Part shown: positions 1 through 8,442 of the stretch, one piece after another
How positions within the stretch are numbered: the first letter of the stretch is position 1
How the letters are laid out: each line of letters opens with the position of its first letter
Origin: Acidobacteriota bacterium
Lineage (GTDB): Bacteria > Acidobacteriota > Terriglobia > Terriglobales > Acidobacteriaceae
Assembly: GCA_013289795.1 (NCBI GenBank)
Contig: JABCZH010000003.1
Coordinates: forward strand, 1 to 64,000
Direction: 5' to 3'
DNA length: 64,000 nucleotides
Position numbers and translations under genes: made by a program
Notes under the pieces: model-generated
What the model was told of the DNA's origin: nothing
Seen by the model: only the letters and a program-made list of their open reading frames with translations
The model's database searches: none

Positions 1-156
1 AGCGACTTCCTGCTGACGAACTCCCCGATCACCGGATTCGACTACACTCTGACCAACGACACCATCAACAATGCCGGCCGGAACAATCCTGTCATCATCC
101 CGCCGACCGTGCCCAGTACTTTTCCCACGTACTCATACTCGAGCAGCAACTTCTAG
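1..156 (+). CDS. C-terminal fragment of an unrecognised protein
   Basis: An open frame enters from the left edge in frame 1 and ends at TAG (154-156), giving the last 51 residues of a protein. The fragment is rich in Asn, Thr, Ser and Pro (for example NNAGRNNPVIIPPTVPSTF) and ends in a Ser/Tyr-rich tail, which is typical of extracellular or outer-membrane proteins, but no family motif is visible. It faces the next gene tail to tail. Function cannot be assigned from this piece; even its coding status rests only on the open frame and composition. Confidence 0.5.
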   Translation, partial: SDFLLTNSPITGFDYTLTNDTINNAGRNNPVIIPPTVPSTFPTYSYSSSNF

Positions 157-213
157 TGAATGCTTTCGTGGTGTAAGAATTCGACTCGCGCAGCGAGGAA
201 CGCGCTACCGCGT

Positions 214-239
214 CTGTCGGCCCTTCACCTTCCCGACAG
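214..239 (-). terminator. Stem-loop overlapping the end of the glycosidase-like gene
   Basis: CTGTCGG (214-220) and CCGACAG (233-239) form a perfect 7-bp stem with a 12-nt loop. The stem spans the stop codon of the minus-strand gene that ends at 225. No T-run follows on either strand, so this is a candidate transcript-end structure between convergent genes, not a clear intrinsic terminator. Confidence 0.3.
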
Positions 240-1598
240 CAGAATCGGCTTTGCTCCGATCGCGACCGTGCCTGCTCGGATCGGTGCCGAGCCAGTATCA
301 TCCAGAGTGAAATATGCCGTGTACTTGCTGGGTGCTTTGAAATTGGAAGTCGAGCACCGGCCGTCCGAGCAAGTTTGTGACGCATCCCATACTGCCAGCA
401 TGGGCGTACCATCGGCTTTCGTAAGACCACAGCGATAGACACTGCCTTCTTTCGAACAGCCAGTGATCGTGTTGCCAACCATCCATTCGTGGATCCGTTT
501 ATAACCATCGCCAGCTTTTGTGCCCATCAGTTCGCCCATGGTGGGTGTGTCGTAGGAATACCAATAGATACGTCCGATTCCGAGACCACGCGCCAGTAGC
601 TGAAAGCGCGCCACGAACGCTGCTTGCATATCTGGATCGACGATAGAACCCCTGTGCCAGCCCCCTTCAGTGAGCCAGACCGGCTTGGCGGCGACTTCAC
701 GGGGAAGGGTTGCGTGCCAAGCCTGGAACCGGTCGAACATCTCTTCCGGCCACCGGGGATAAAGATGAAGTCCGACAACATCGGCGGCTTCCGCTGCGCC
801 CGGTGTCTCCCAATATTCTTCGAACCGTTGGTCCCAGGCCTTCATGCCGATTCCAGCCGTGGGCCCAATGATCACAGAAGTCGGATCAATCGGTTCTGTG
901 AGCCCAACCGTCTTCAGCACCTGGCCACAATTTTCATTGGTGGCACGAACGCGTCCGCGACCGGTGATCAGGCAACGGGCATCCTGAGCAAGCCGCACCA
1001 TTTGCTCGTTGGTGCCGAGCCAGGACGCGGTCAGGTTCTCGCCCCCTCGACGAACAAATTCCTGCCAGACCTCCCAGGAGGAAACATGGACTGGGCTTTT
1101 TTTGAAATGCCCAGCAATGGTGATAACCGCCTTTCGCCAGATCAGATTTGGCCCGCTGCCGTCGCTATTCAAATCTTTAGGAGGTCGGCAAATACCTTGC
1201 CCGGGCGTCCGCAATTTCGCCGGGTTCGCGTAGTCACAATTCTCATCGCCCTGAAGATTCACCGCCCAGGGGGGCGGTCCTCCCAGGATGTATGTGGCGT
1301 CGGTGATTCCGCGGGAGCTGATCTGGCCGGTCCAATAATCGACGTCTGTCCAATCCCATTTGTCGGGACTGGGTTCGATCAATTGCCAGCGTGTTCCATC
1401 ATCCCAGAAGCGGTAAGAGCCAAAAGGGAAGGGCGGCCAGGGACTTCGCGGGTGATTGATATGCAAGCCGAAGAAGGCCGGAGATATCGGTCCAAAATCC
1501 GCTCCAGCGGAAGCGGATCCCGAAGAACTCCTTGTTTCTTGCGCCGCAAGATAAGGCGAAAGACATACGAGCAATAGCAGAAGGGTAAGACGACGCAT
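225..1598 (-). CDS. Secreted glycosidase-like TIM-barrel protein
   Basis: A 457-residue protein with a clear signal peptide (MRRLTLLLLLVCLSPYLAAQ). The ATG at 1598 has GGAGG 3 nt upstream. The body reads like a clan GH-A (beta/alpha)8 glycosidase: a Trp-rich N-terminal part (DWTDVDYW), a segment SSWEVWQEF where the acid/base Glu is expected, and KPVWLTEGGWH where the nucleophile Glu is expected. The usual Asn-Glu pair at the acid/base site is Gln-Glu here. PPKDLNSDGSG resembles a Ca-binding DxNxDG loop and recurs in the paralogue at 21039-22673. Likely an exported polysaccharide- or glycoside-acting enzyme; substrate unknown, and loss of activity is possible given the altered motif. No neighbouring sugar transporter indicates a substrate. 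Confidence 0.6.
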   Translation of the reverse strand: MRRLTLLLLLVCLSPYLAAQETRSSSGSASAGADFGPISPAFFGLHINHPRSPWPPFPFGSYRFWDDGTRWQLIEPSPDKWDWTDVDYWTGQISSRGITDATYILGGPPPWAVNLQGDENCDYANPAKLRTPGQGICRPPKDLNSDGSGPNLIWRKAVITIAGHFKKSPVHVSSWEVWQEFVRRGGENLTASWLGTNEQMVRLAQDARCLITGRGRVRATNENCGQVLKTVGLTEPIDPTSVIIGPTAGIGMKAWDQRFEEYWETPGAAEAADVVGLHLYPRWPEEMFDRFQAWHATLPREVAAKPVWLTEGGWHRGSIVDPDMQAAFVARFQLLARGLGIGRIYWYSYDTPTMGELMGTKAGDGYKRIHEWMVGNTITGCSKEGSVYRCGLTKADGTPMLAVWDASQTCSDGRCSTSNFKAPSKYTAYFTLDDTGSAPIRAGTVAIGAKPILLSGR

Positions 1599-1762
1599 AT
1601 TCCTCCGGTGTCGGCCTCAAACTGTCTTCAGAAACGCCAACGGCAGTCAGTCGGAGTGGCGCAAATCGCGACTTTGAGCCAAGGACAGCTTTATCGTAAC
1701 GCAATCTTCATCGGGTGGTCGGCTGGTCCTCGCGACGCGAGGATCGTTCTGCCGACGATGGC

Positions 1763-3052
1763 CTATTTAGCCGCGACTGGCCCGATCTTGAACGCCACGC
1801 CACAACCCGCAACCGGTCCAGCTACGCACGCGGGGTAATTCCCGCCGTACCAGGCGGTCCCGTAGAGACTACCGGCCGCGTCTTTGACCAGCGTGGCAGA
1901 CGAAATTCCGCCGTCACTGCCTCCGCTCAGGTCATAGAGTATTTTTTCCGTCCAGCCACTGGGACCGGGTGTAAGTTCATAGATAATACCGTATCCGTGC
2001 CCGCCACCGTTGTGCGTTGTGCCGTAGAGATTACCCGCGGAGTCCATCAGCAGGCCAGAAAACGGAAATTGCCCATCGGTATTGATTCCGAAATAATATT
2101 GATTCTGCTCCACCCATCCGCTTTTGGTTGACGTGAGCTCGAACACTGTGCCCATCTTCCCCTTCACGCCGCTTTGACTTGTGGTGCCGTAAAGGTTTCC
2201 TGCAGAATCTAAAATGAGTCCACCATACGGATAGATCCCGTCGGTGCCATTTCCCCACTGATGGAGGATCTGTTCGGTCCAGGTTCCACCCTGTCCAGGC
2301 AAGAGCTCATACACCAGACCCTTGCCGTACTGCCCTCCGAGCGCACACTCGCCATACAGATTGCCTGCCGAATCGAGGGTCAGACCAGAGGCCGGAAAAT
2401 AGGCATCGTTGTTGTGTCCAAAATTGTGGATGACTTGGAAGGACCAGCTACCACCTGCGCCCGGGCTAAGTTCAAAGGCCGTGCCACAGAGGAAGGTGCC
2501 TCCAGAGTAGGTGCAGTTCGCGTAGAGTCCGCCCTGGATTGTCGTGCCGTACAAGTTGCCCGCCGCGTCGATGGCCAAACCGCTGGTCGGATAAGCGCCA
2601 TCGCTGCCGCCAAAGCTGTGGAGCACGGTTTCAGTCCAGCCTCTCAAACCAGGTGACAACTCGAACACAGTCCCGGCGTTAGAGGCGCCGCCATGTTCGG
2701 TTGTCCCATAAAGATTGCCGTTCGCGTCGAACACCAACCCGCCAGAGGGATACGCGCCGTCTGTACTTCCGTTGGTTCCGAACTTGTAAAGTAGAGTCTC
2801 CTTGAAACTGCCATTGGACGGACTGAGCTCAAAGACAGCGCCATAGCCGCTCCCGCCCTCAGCTGCCGTGCCGTAAAGATTGCCCGCAGTGTCGAAAATA
2901 AGTCCGGCCATCGGCTGTGCGCCGTTGTATCCGTTGAAACTCTCGATCACACTAAACGTTTGGCCGGTTGCTAGTGTGCTGACCGCCAGCACAAATATCA
3001 TTAACACACTCAAGACCGCGAGCCGGGAAAACTGCCTTCTGTTTGGCATCAT
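1763..3052 (-). CDS. GloVer-repeat (TIGR03803-like) exported protein, copy A
   Basis: An exported protein of about 430 residues. After an N-terminal signal segment (LSVLMIFVLAVSTLATGQ) come about eight repeats of roughly 50 residues with the pattern '...GLxxDxAGNLYGTTxxGG...GTVFELSP', the 'choice-of-anchor tandem repeat GloVer' pattern; the fold is probably a beta-propeller-like repeat array. Three ATGs lie close together. AGGAGG (3062-3067) is only 3 nt from the outermost ATG (3058) but 9 nt from the next one (3052), so I start at 3052. The Shine-Dalgarno lies inside the last codons of the upstream gene, so the two are translationally coupled. It is a tandem duplicate of the gene at 3059-4369. 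No enzymatic motif is visible; the role is presumably extracellular or cell surface. Confidence 0.8.
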   Translation of the reverse strand: MMPNRRQFSRLAVLSVLMIFVLAVSTLATGQTFSVIESFNGYNGAQPMAGLIFDTAGNLYGTAAEGGSGYGAVFELSPSNGSFKETLLYKFGTNGSTDGAYPSGGLVFDANGNLYGTTEHGGASNAGTVFELSPGLRGWTETVLHSFGGSDGAYPTSGLAIDAAGNLYGTTIQGGLYANCTYSGGTFLCGTAFELSPGAGGSWSFQVIHNFGHNNDAYFPASGLTLDSAGNLYGECALGGQYGKGLVYELLPGQGGTWTEQILHQWGNGTDGIYPYGGLILDSAGNLYGTTSQSGVKGKMGTVFELTSTKSGWVEQNQYYFGINTDGQFPFSGLLMDSAGNLYGTTHNGGGHGYGIIYELTPGPSGWTEKILYDLSGGSDGGISSATLVKDAAGSLYGTAWYGGNYPACVAGPVAGCGVAFKIGPVAAK

Positions 3053-3058
3053 CGACAT

Positions 3059-4369
3059 CTACCTCCTCACCTTGCTGTTCGACAGGGAAATCTTGAAGGC
3101 GACGCCGCAACCCGGAATCGGTCCAGCGATACAGCTAGTCGTACTGCCCCCGTACCACGTGGTTCCAAAAAGGTCGCCGTTGCTGTCCATGACCAACGGG
3201 CCCGAGAGAGTACCGCCGTCCGTGCCGCCGGTGAAATTGTGGAGCACAGTCTCCAGGTAGCCGTTTATAGGTGAGTAAGTGATTTCGTAAACCATGCCGT
3301 ACCCGTAAGTACCGCCGTTGACCGTGACGCCGTAGAGGTTGCCGGCAGCGTCGATAATCAGGTTCGACTCCGGAAATTGTCCGTCGAGAGCAGTTCCAAA
3401 ACCATGCAAGTTGTGTTCCAGCCAGCCCTTGCCACTCGGGGTGAACTCAAAGACTGTTCCTAATCCACCATGCCCACCGCCACCACTGCTGGTGCCGTAC
3501 ATGTTCCCTTGCGTGTCAAAAACCATGCCGCCATACGGATAAGTTCCGTCATCTTTGTTTCCCCACGGATGAAGCTGGCGTTCGGCCCAGGTGCCACCGG
3601 CGCCCGGTGAGAGCTCATAGAGGCCGCCCTTTCCGTAGACACTTCCATACACGCACTCACCGTAGAGATTGCCCGCTGCATCCAGAGTCAAGCTCGACCA
3701 TGGAAAATAGCCATCGCTACTACCCTGTCCGAAGTTGTAAAGCACGCTGTAGGCCCAACCACCGCCCGTTACTGGGCTAAGTTCAAACGCCGTGCCGCAT
3801 GAATAGGTGGCCCCTGCGTAGGCACACGCTTTCTTGGTCCCGCCGTGGTACGTCGTGCCATAGAGGTTTCCTGCGGTGTCGATCACAAGCCCGTTCTTGG
3901 GATCGGAACCGTCAGTGCCGTTGCCGAAGCTGTGCAGCACGCTCCCGATCCAGCCACCCCCGCCACCCGGCATTAGCTCGAAAACCGTGCCCCCGTTGTA
4001 GATTCCTCCGTGCTCGGTTGTGCCGTATAGATTGCCTGCGTCATCGCGCACCAGTGTCCCAGCCGGACCGCTTCCGTCGCCCTTAGAACTACCGAACGTA
4101 TATAGAACGGTCTCTGTGTACGCGCCCCCCGACGCGGGGCTGAGTTCAAATACGGTCCCATGTCCAGATCCACCCATGCTGGTCGTGCCGTAGAGATTGC
4201 CAGCGTTGTCGAGAACGAGTCCTGCGACCGGCCGTGCGCCATTTGCGCCCGAGAAGTTGTTCACCACGGTGAAGACTTGACCAGCGGCCTTCCCGGCGCT
4301 CGCCGCAACGATGGCGAGCACTGCTGCCACTAACCGAACGCACACGAAATTGCGGTTCTTGCCTGCCAC
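3059..4369 (-). CDS. GloVer-repeat (TIGR03803-like) exported protein, copy B
   Basis: Paralogue of the downstream gene with the same repeat (DNAGNLYGTTSMGGSGHGT and similar units) and a signal segment (LVAAVLAIVAASAGKAAGQ). The open frame begins at a TTG (4396), but a strong AGGAGG (4375-4380) lies 5 nt before an in-frame GTG (4369-4367), so GTG 4369 is the better start and gives 436 residues. Its TAG stop (3059-3061) directly abuts the outermost ATG of the next gene, so the pair forms a two-gene operon transcribed leftward. As in copy A, only the repeat family can be recognised; no ligand or catalytic site is evident. Confidence 0.8.
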   Translation of the reverse strand: MAGKNRNFVCVRLVAAVLAIVAASAGKAAGQVFTVVNNFSGANGARPVAGLVLDNAGNLYGTTSMGGSGHGTVFELSPASGGAYTETVLYTFGSSKGDGSGPAGTLVRDDAGNLYGTTEHGGIYNGGTVFELMPGGGGGWIGSVLHSFGNGTDGSDPKNGLVIDTAGNLYGTTYHGGTKKACAYAGATYSCGTAFELSPVTGGGWAYSVLYNFGQGSSDGYFPWSSLTLDAAGNLYGECVYGSVYGKGGLYELSPGAGGTWAERQLHPWGNKDDGTYPYGGMVFDTQGNMYGTSSGGGGHGGLGTVFEFTPSGKGWLEHNLHGFGTALDGQFPESNLIIDAAGNLYGVTVNGGTYGYGMVYEITYSPINGYLETVLHNFTGGTDGGTLSGPLVMDSNGDLFGTTWYGGSTTSCIAGPIPGCGVAFKISLSNSKVRR

Positions 4370-5372
4370 TGCTTCCTCCTGATTTTCGCCGGACAATTTG
4401 CGTATTGCCGGGGCCGATTACGAGCAGCCTCGCAGCATACCATTCACTTCGAAACCAAATGTCACTCTACTGGTGGGGGATTTCTCCTCTTCGATTCTCG
4501 CGGGTCCTCTCGCATACACACTCTCTTCGTTTGCGCTGGCCAGGGGAATCAAGGAGACAAAGGACGAATAAACCAGGGTCGAAACCGCTGCGGATGGACT
4601 GTGGGCCCGGGTCATAAAACAAAATCTCCAAGGGAGATGACTTCGGATCCGCGGGGGGCATGCCAATCCGCAACAGGGGTGATTGTCTGACGCCATCGGC
4701 TCCGTGTCAAGATGCAAGAACTTGCAACTCAGTGAGGCCGAGCTGCCCAGGGGGAGCGGCGGTGAAACGGGCAATGGTGAACTGGGCACCGTTGTCGGTG
4801 GTCAATGTCACCTTGTCCACCAGGATCGCAGGCAAAGCCTCAAAGTCGAGCCTCACGCCCCTTGATACGTGCCATCGATATGCGGCCAGAGTTGGGTCGC
4901 GCAAGTGCGCTGGTGGCGCCGCTGCAAGCACGCAGGAGGCTTCTAGTTCGCTGGTGGCGCGTTCACGATGGCGCAGGTGAGTCGACAATGTAAATCACAG
5001 ATCACAAAGGTCTTGAAGAGACGAAACTTCTTTGACTAGAGACTTTAGTCCCTAAGGGTTTCAGCCTCTTGCCTACGCCAGGGCGTAGCCGTTATGGTTG
5101 CACCAATTCCTAGCACCTGACTAGCCCCCAATTAGATCGGTATTCTGGTGCAAGTGCGAGCGATGGGCACCAGGCCGGGCCAGCTTCAACAACGTTATTG
5201 AAGGTGGGTTTCCTTGGGTTTCAATCTTCTGGTTGAGATTGTGCTTCCAGTGAAGGTGATGGTGAGAGCTAGAGGAATTCCTAGGTCACACAAGTGTGAC
5301 TGAAACGGCGGAGCTACATCAGTTGACAGGGACGCCGATGAAGTCGGTTGATTTTCTTGCGTCAAGAGCGAG
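4370..5372. other. 1-kb region without a convincing gene
   Basis: This is the divergent spacer between the GloVer pair (minus) and the tailoring-enzyme cluster (plus), and so should contain promoters for both. Open frames on either strand are short, overlap each other and lack ribosome binding sites. The longest of interest, 4707-4988 on the minus strand, contains TTDNGAQFT, which looks superficially like a transposase core motif but has no supporting context. The part from about 4990 is visibly richer in A+T. A short CACAG/CACAAAGG-type repeat occurs at 4993-5015. I see no RNA gene here. Confidence 0.5.
4993..5015. repeat. CACAGA/CACAAAGG-type intergenic repeat
   Basis: The motif AATCACAGATCACAAAGG belongs to the same loose family of short intergenic repeats (units like ACCACAGAGG and TCACAAAG) that I also see at 27162-27184, 28678-28702, 33574-33655 and 55841-55864. 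It contains two CACA-based units in direct orientation. Function unknown. Confidence 0.35.
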
Positions 5373-6296
5373 ATGAATGTCGTATTGGTTGGAGGAGAAT
5401 CCGCTGGGCTGGAAATGCTGCGCAGGCTGCGGTCCAGTCCGCACCGCCTGATTGCTATAATTGCGGAACCCTCGCCGCCGGGTTTCGCCGGGGTTAGTGT
5501 GTGGAATGTAGCCCAGCATCTGGGCTGTGAAACCTGGCCTGCGGAGTTGGTAAAGAGCGCCGGTCTTGCTGAACAGTTGCGCTCCCGGAACGTAGACATT
5601 TTGTTAAATGTATACTCTCTTTACCGCATTCATGAGGTAGTGCTCGCTGCACCCAGACTAGGGGCTTTTAATCTGCATCCCGGACCTCTGCCTCGTTACG
5701 CTGGTCTTAATTCCGTAAGCTGGGCTATCTTCCGGGGCGAGAACACGCACGGAGTGACCGTTCACAAGATGAGCCCCGAAGTCGATGCCGGACCGGTCGT
5801 TTACCAATCGTTCTTTCCGATTGGCGCCGCCGACACTGCACTTTCGGTAGGCCTCAAATGCGTGCAGGAAGGCATCTCGTTGATGTCGCGCCTGCTGCAG
5901 GTCGCGGGGGAGGGAGAAGTCGATATTCCGCTTGTCCCGCAAGATCTTACGAAGCGAGAATGCTTCGGCAGGGAAGTGCCGGAACAAGGCCAGATTTCCT
6001 GGTCTTGGCCCGCCCGCAAGGTAGTGGACTTTGTTCGCGCCTGTGATTACTTTCCCTTTAGTTCGCCTTGGGGACACCCCCGGACTCGTCTGGGAGCGCA
6101 AGAATTTGCACTCGTCAAGGCCTCCCGTACGGGGATACCGTGTCAGGTTCCACCCGGAAAGGTGGGAGATTCAGTTGGTTCGGGCGTTTACGTGGCATGT
6201 CAGGATGAATGGATTTTGGCCAGCAAATTGCGAGTTGATCATAAGTACTTGCCAGCCGGGGAGTTCTTGAGTTCTGGGGACGACCTCGCTGGGTAG
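5373..6296 (+). CDS. Formyltransferase of the Fmt/ArnA N-terminal family
   Basis: A 307-residue protein with the formyltransferase catalytic triad: Asn100 and His102 in the segment FNLHPGPLPRYAG, and Asp138 in PEVDAGPVVY. Enzymes of this family transfer the formyl group of N10-formyltetrahydrofolate to an amine (methionyl-tRNA, UDP-aminoarabinose, dTDP-aminosugars or peptide antibiotic starters). N-terminal MNVVLVGGESAGLEMLRRL is the first beta-alpha unit of the Rossmann-like domain; the C-terminal 100 residues contain a shortened OB-like part. The neighbourhood (ACP, flavin reductase, carbamoyltransferase, methyltransferase) argues for a sugar or secondary-metabolite amine rather than initiator tRNA. 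It is the first gene of a plus-strand cluster; the ACP gene follows 9 nt later. Confidence 0.75.
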   Translation: MNVVLVGGESAGLEMLRRLRSSPHRLIAIIAEPSPPGFAGVSVWNVAQHLGCETWPAELVKSAGLAEQLRSRNVDILLNVYSLYRIHEVVLAAPRLGAFNLHPGPLPRYAGLNSVSWAIFRGENTHGVTVHKMSPEVDAGPVVYQSFFPIGAADTALSVGLKCVQEGISLMSRLLQVAGEGEVDIPLVPQDLTKRECFGREVPEQGQISWSWPARKVVDFVRACDYFPFSSPWGHPRTRLGAQEFALVKASRTGIPCQVPPGKVGDSVGSGVYVACQDEWILASKLRVDHKYLPAGEFLSSGDDLAG

Positions 6297-6305
6297 CAAG
6301 AAGAC

Positions 6306-6599
6306 ATGCCAAACGCCGATCACGAAACCGTAAGAATCAGACTCTCCGCGTTATTCTCGGAGATGCATCTGGAGGTTCCTTCAAGCGAAACCGATCTCTT
6401 TGATTCGGGCATTCTAGACTCGCAAAGATTGGTTGAACTGCTGTTCCAAATTGAACAGAATTTCAACACCCAGGTAAATGTCGAGGATCTTGAAATTGAG
6501 AAGTTTCGCTGCATCGAGACCATTGCCGCGCTTATCATTGATCGTCAGACCGCTGGTAAGCTTGACCAGTTCTCCAGAGTTGGCGGATCGTCCGCTTGA
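6306..6599 (+). CDS. Acyl carrier protein
   Basis: A 97-residue acyl/peptidyl carrier protein. The pattern DLFDSGILDSQRLVELL contains the Asp-Ser pair in which Ser39 would carry 4'-phosphopantetheine, followed by the usual helix III region with Ile/Leu repeats. It is a stand-alone carrier of the type found in biosynthetic clusters rather than the housekeeping AcpP: the conserved Leu-Gly-x-Asp-Ser is replaced by Ile-Leu-Asp-Ser, and a 15-residue polar tail follows the domain. It starts 9 nt after the formyltransferase and overlaps a possible TTG start of the flavin reductase. The acyl group or amino acid it carries is not known; no adenylating enzyme or ketosynthase is adjacent. Confidence 0.8.
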   Translation: MPNADHETVRIRLSALFSEMHLEVPSSETDLFDSGILDSQRLVELLFQIEQNFNTQVNVEDLEIEKFRCIETIAALIIDRQTAGKLDQFSRVGGSSA

Positions 6600-6619
6600 G
6601 CACCGGCTGCTTTAACTCC

Positions 6620-7099
6620 ATGGACAGCGCAGCGCGAAAGAAAACACTGAGGCTTTTATCGAATGGTGTCTACATCATGACCGCACGCGACGGCGATCAT
6701 TTCGGTGCAGCCACGGTGACTTGGTTGTCGCAGGCTTCCTTCCAACCGCCGTTGCTGATGGCGGCAGTTCAGACCGACAGCAATGTTTTCAAGTGCCTTT
6801 CCCGCAGTGGGATTGCAGCAGTCCACATCGTGGACTGTAATCAGCAAAACATTGCGCAAAGTTTTTTTACCCCTACGCGCGCCGACGCGAGCAGGATCAA
6901 TGGTGAGCCCTTTCAGGACGGACGAATGTCGGCTCCTATTTTGCAGAATCTGGCAGCGTACATGGAATGCAAGGTCAAGAAAATTTTGGAAAGCGAAGGC
7001 GATCATGCGATCGTAGTGATGGAGGTTCTGGAAGCAGAGTGTCGAGCTCCGGTCTATCCGCTTACGGTACGCGAGTCCCCGTGGGAATACGGTGGCTAG
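6620..7099 (+). CDS. Flavin reductase-like (FMN-binding split barrel) protein
   Basis: About 160 residues matching the flavin reductase domain: LRLLSNGVYIMTARDG at the start, then GAATVTWLSQASFQPPLLMAAVQ (the flavin-binding loop with S-Q-x-S-F-x-P-P) and the end PLTVRESPWEYGG. Members supply reduced flavin to partner monooxygenases or act directly on flavin-linked substrates. I used ATG 6620; a TTG at 6596, overlapping the ACP stop as TTGA, is an alternative that would give 167 residues, and neither has a good Shine-Dalgarno sequence. No flavin-dependent oxygenase is encoded next to it in this window, so its partner is unknown. Confidence 0.75.
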   Translation: MDSAARKKTLRLLSNGVYIMTARDGDHFGAATVTWLSQASFQPPLLMAAVQTDSNVFKCLSRSGIAAVHIVDCNQQNIAQSFFTPTRADASRINGEPFQDGRMSAPILQNLAAYMECKVKKILESEGDHAIVVMEVLEAECRAPVYPLTVRESPWEYGG

Positions 7100-7325
7100 C
7101 AGGCATGAAGCCAATTTGCCGTTGGAAGCACCAGCCCGAGATCGTGTACGTTTGGGTTCACCAATAAACGTCGGCTCTTAACCCAAGGCGCGCAAGTACG
7201 TGCGGAGCCTGGGCAGATGGTCTTGGCAGATAAAGACCGTCAGTCCTGGCCGACCTATTGAAGTTGTCCAGTGTGTCGCCGCGTCCTGTCGAATGTTGCT
7301 CAGAGATTCTTGAAGGAGATAAGCT

Positions 7326-8411
7326 TTGTCCATACCTAGCGCCTCAACGACTGGACCCAGGAAGTGGTCCCGCAAGTTTGGTAAGGCCGTGTTGTGGTTC
7401 CTGGGGATTTGTTTGTTCTTTGAAATCGGGCTGCGTCCGTTTGGCTACGGCTCCTACGTAATCTACCGACCGGATCAGCAACTGCTATGGGTGCCTACTC
7501 CCGGCGGTCACAAAGTGACGGAGATAAACCACGAACCGGAGACCATCAGTCCACAAGGGTTTCGCTACAAGGAGGTACTGTCCCTGGAGCACCCTGGGGT
7601 TTACCGCATTTTCGCGTTTGGTGACTCCGTGACCATGGGGTGGGGTGTTTCTGATGATTCTACCTACAGCGCACAGCTTGAAAGGCTGTTGAATTCGCAG
7701 GCCTGTTCAGGAACCAAGTTCCAAGTGATCTCAGCGGGCGTGAACGCGTATCCACAGGTGCTGACGGTGCGGCGATTGCAGCGGGTGCTGGAGGATGGAT
7801 TCCAACCCGACGCGGTTGTTCTGGCTTTCTCCTTCAACACCGGGTTTGATAGTTTGGCTGATCTAAACGCAGCTGAAAAAGAGCAATTTCTGAGAAGAGT
7901 GGAACTGAAGTCCATCGTCCGTCGAAGCGCAATCTACAACTTCACGATCGAGGGTCTGCTGCGAAATCTTGTGTATTACCGCCTGCGTGGAAGGATCATG
8001 CTGGGCACTTGGGATACCGCAGACTCATTGCCCAATCCGCCGGCCGATCACTACATCAAAGAACTGGAAGCAGCCAAACGAGCTGCCGATGAGCATCACG
8101 CCCAACTCATTTTCCTGCTGATGGGCACCAAGGGGGAGTTCCAGGCAACCCACGAGTACCAAAAGGCGATGTTCCAGTTTGCTAAGGAAAATAACATCCC
8201 GCTGGTGAACATGATGAATGTGGTGCGGGACCAGAATCAAGACGCGGTCTTCATGGACCACGTGCACCCGACCGTGGCCGGGCACGCGCTGATTGCTGAG
8301 CAGTTGGCACAGACCGTCCGCGGACTTGGCGCTCATGCGCCGGCTTGCGGAGCGCAGAATAGTTCTGCAGTTACATCGCTCACAGCGACACCGGCAGCGA
8401 GTCAGCCGTAA
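7326..8411 (+). CDS. Membrane-anchored SGNH/GDSL hydrolase
   Basis: A 361-residue protein with one N-terminal transmembrane segment (AVLWFLGICLFFEIGL) and an SGNH esterase domain: block I FAFGDSVTMGWGV with the catalytic Ser, a Gly in ISAGVNAYP, an Asn in SFNTGFD, and block V MDHVHPTVAGH with the catalytic Asp and His. TTG 7326 is the start because AAGGAG (7313-7318) stands upstream at a suitable distance. Genes of this type often sit beside NodU-type carbamoyltransferases, as here, in clusters that decorate glycans or lipids. It probably acts on the outer face of the cytoplasmic membrane, adding or removing acyl groups. The last 30 residues are a low-complexity Ala/Ser/Thr tail. Confidence 0.75.
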   Translation: MSIPSASTTGPRKWSRKFGKAVLWFLGICLFFEIGLRPFGYGSYVIYRPDQQLLWVPTPGGHKVTEINHEPETISPQGFRYKEVLSLEHPGVYRIFAFGDSVTMGWGVSDDSTYSAQLERLLNSQACSGTKFQVISAGVNAYPQVLTVRRLQRVLEDGFQPDAVVLAFSFNTGFDSLADLNAAEKEQFLRRVELKSIVRRSAIYNFTIEGLLRNLVYYRLRGRIMLGTWDTADSLPNPPADHYIKELEAAKRAADEHHAQLIFLLMGTKGEFQATHEYQKAMFQFAKENNIPLVNMMNVVRDQNQDAVFMDHVHPTVAGHALIAEQLAQTVRGLGAHAPACGAQNSSAVTSLTATPAASQP

Positions 8412-8442
8412 GTACGATCGTTTTGATCGCTCAAGGAGACGC

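Noticed and set aside
624-1577. Long plus-strand frame of 317 codons
   Set aside because: It is the antisense shadow of the glycosidase-like gene, which has a signal peptide, Shine-Dalgarno and family motifs; the shadow has none.
4707-4988. Minus-strand frame with TTDNGAQFT, like the core of an IS3/IS481 integrase
   Set aside because: Only this short match is present; the following residues (IARFTAAPPGQLGL) do not fit an integrase, and there are no inverted repeats or other transposase motifs nearby.
7178-7375. 65-codon minus-strand frame between the flavin reductase and SGNH genes
   Set aside because: It overlaps the well-supported Shine-Dalgarno and start of the SGNH gene and has no start signal of its own.
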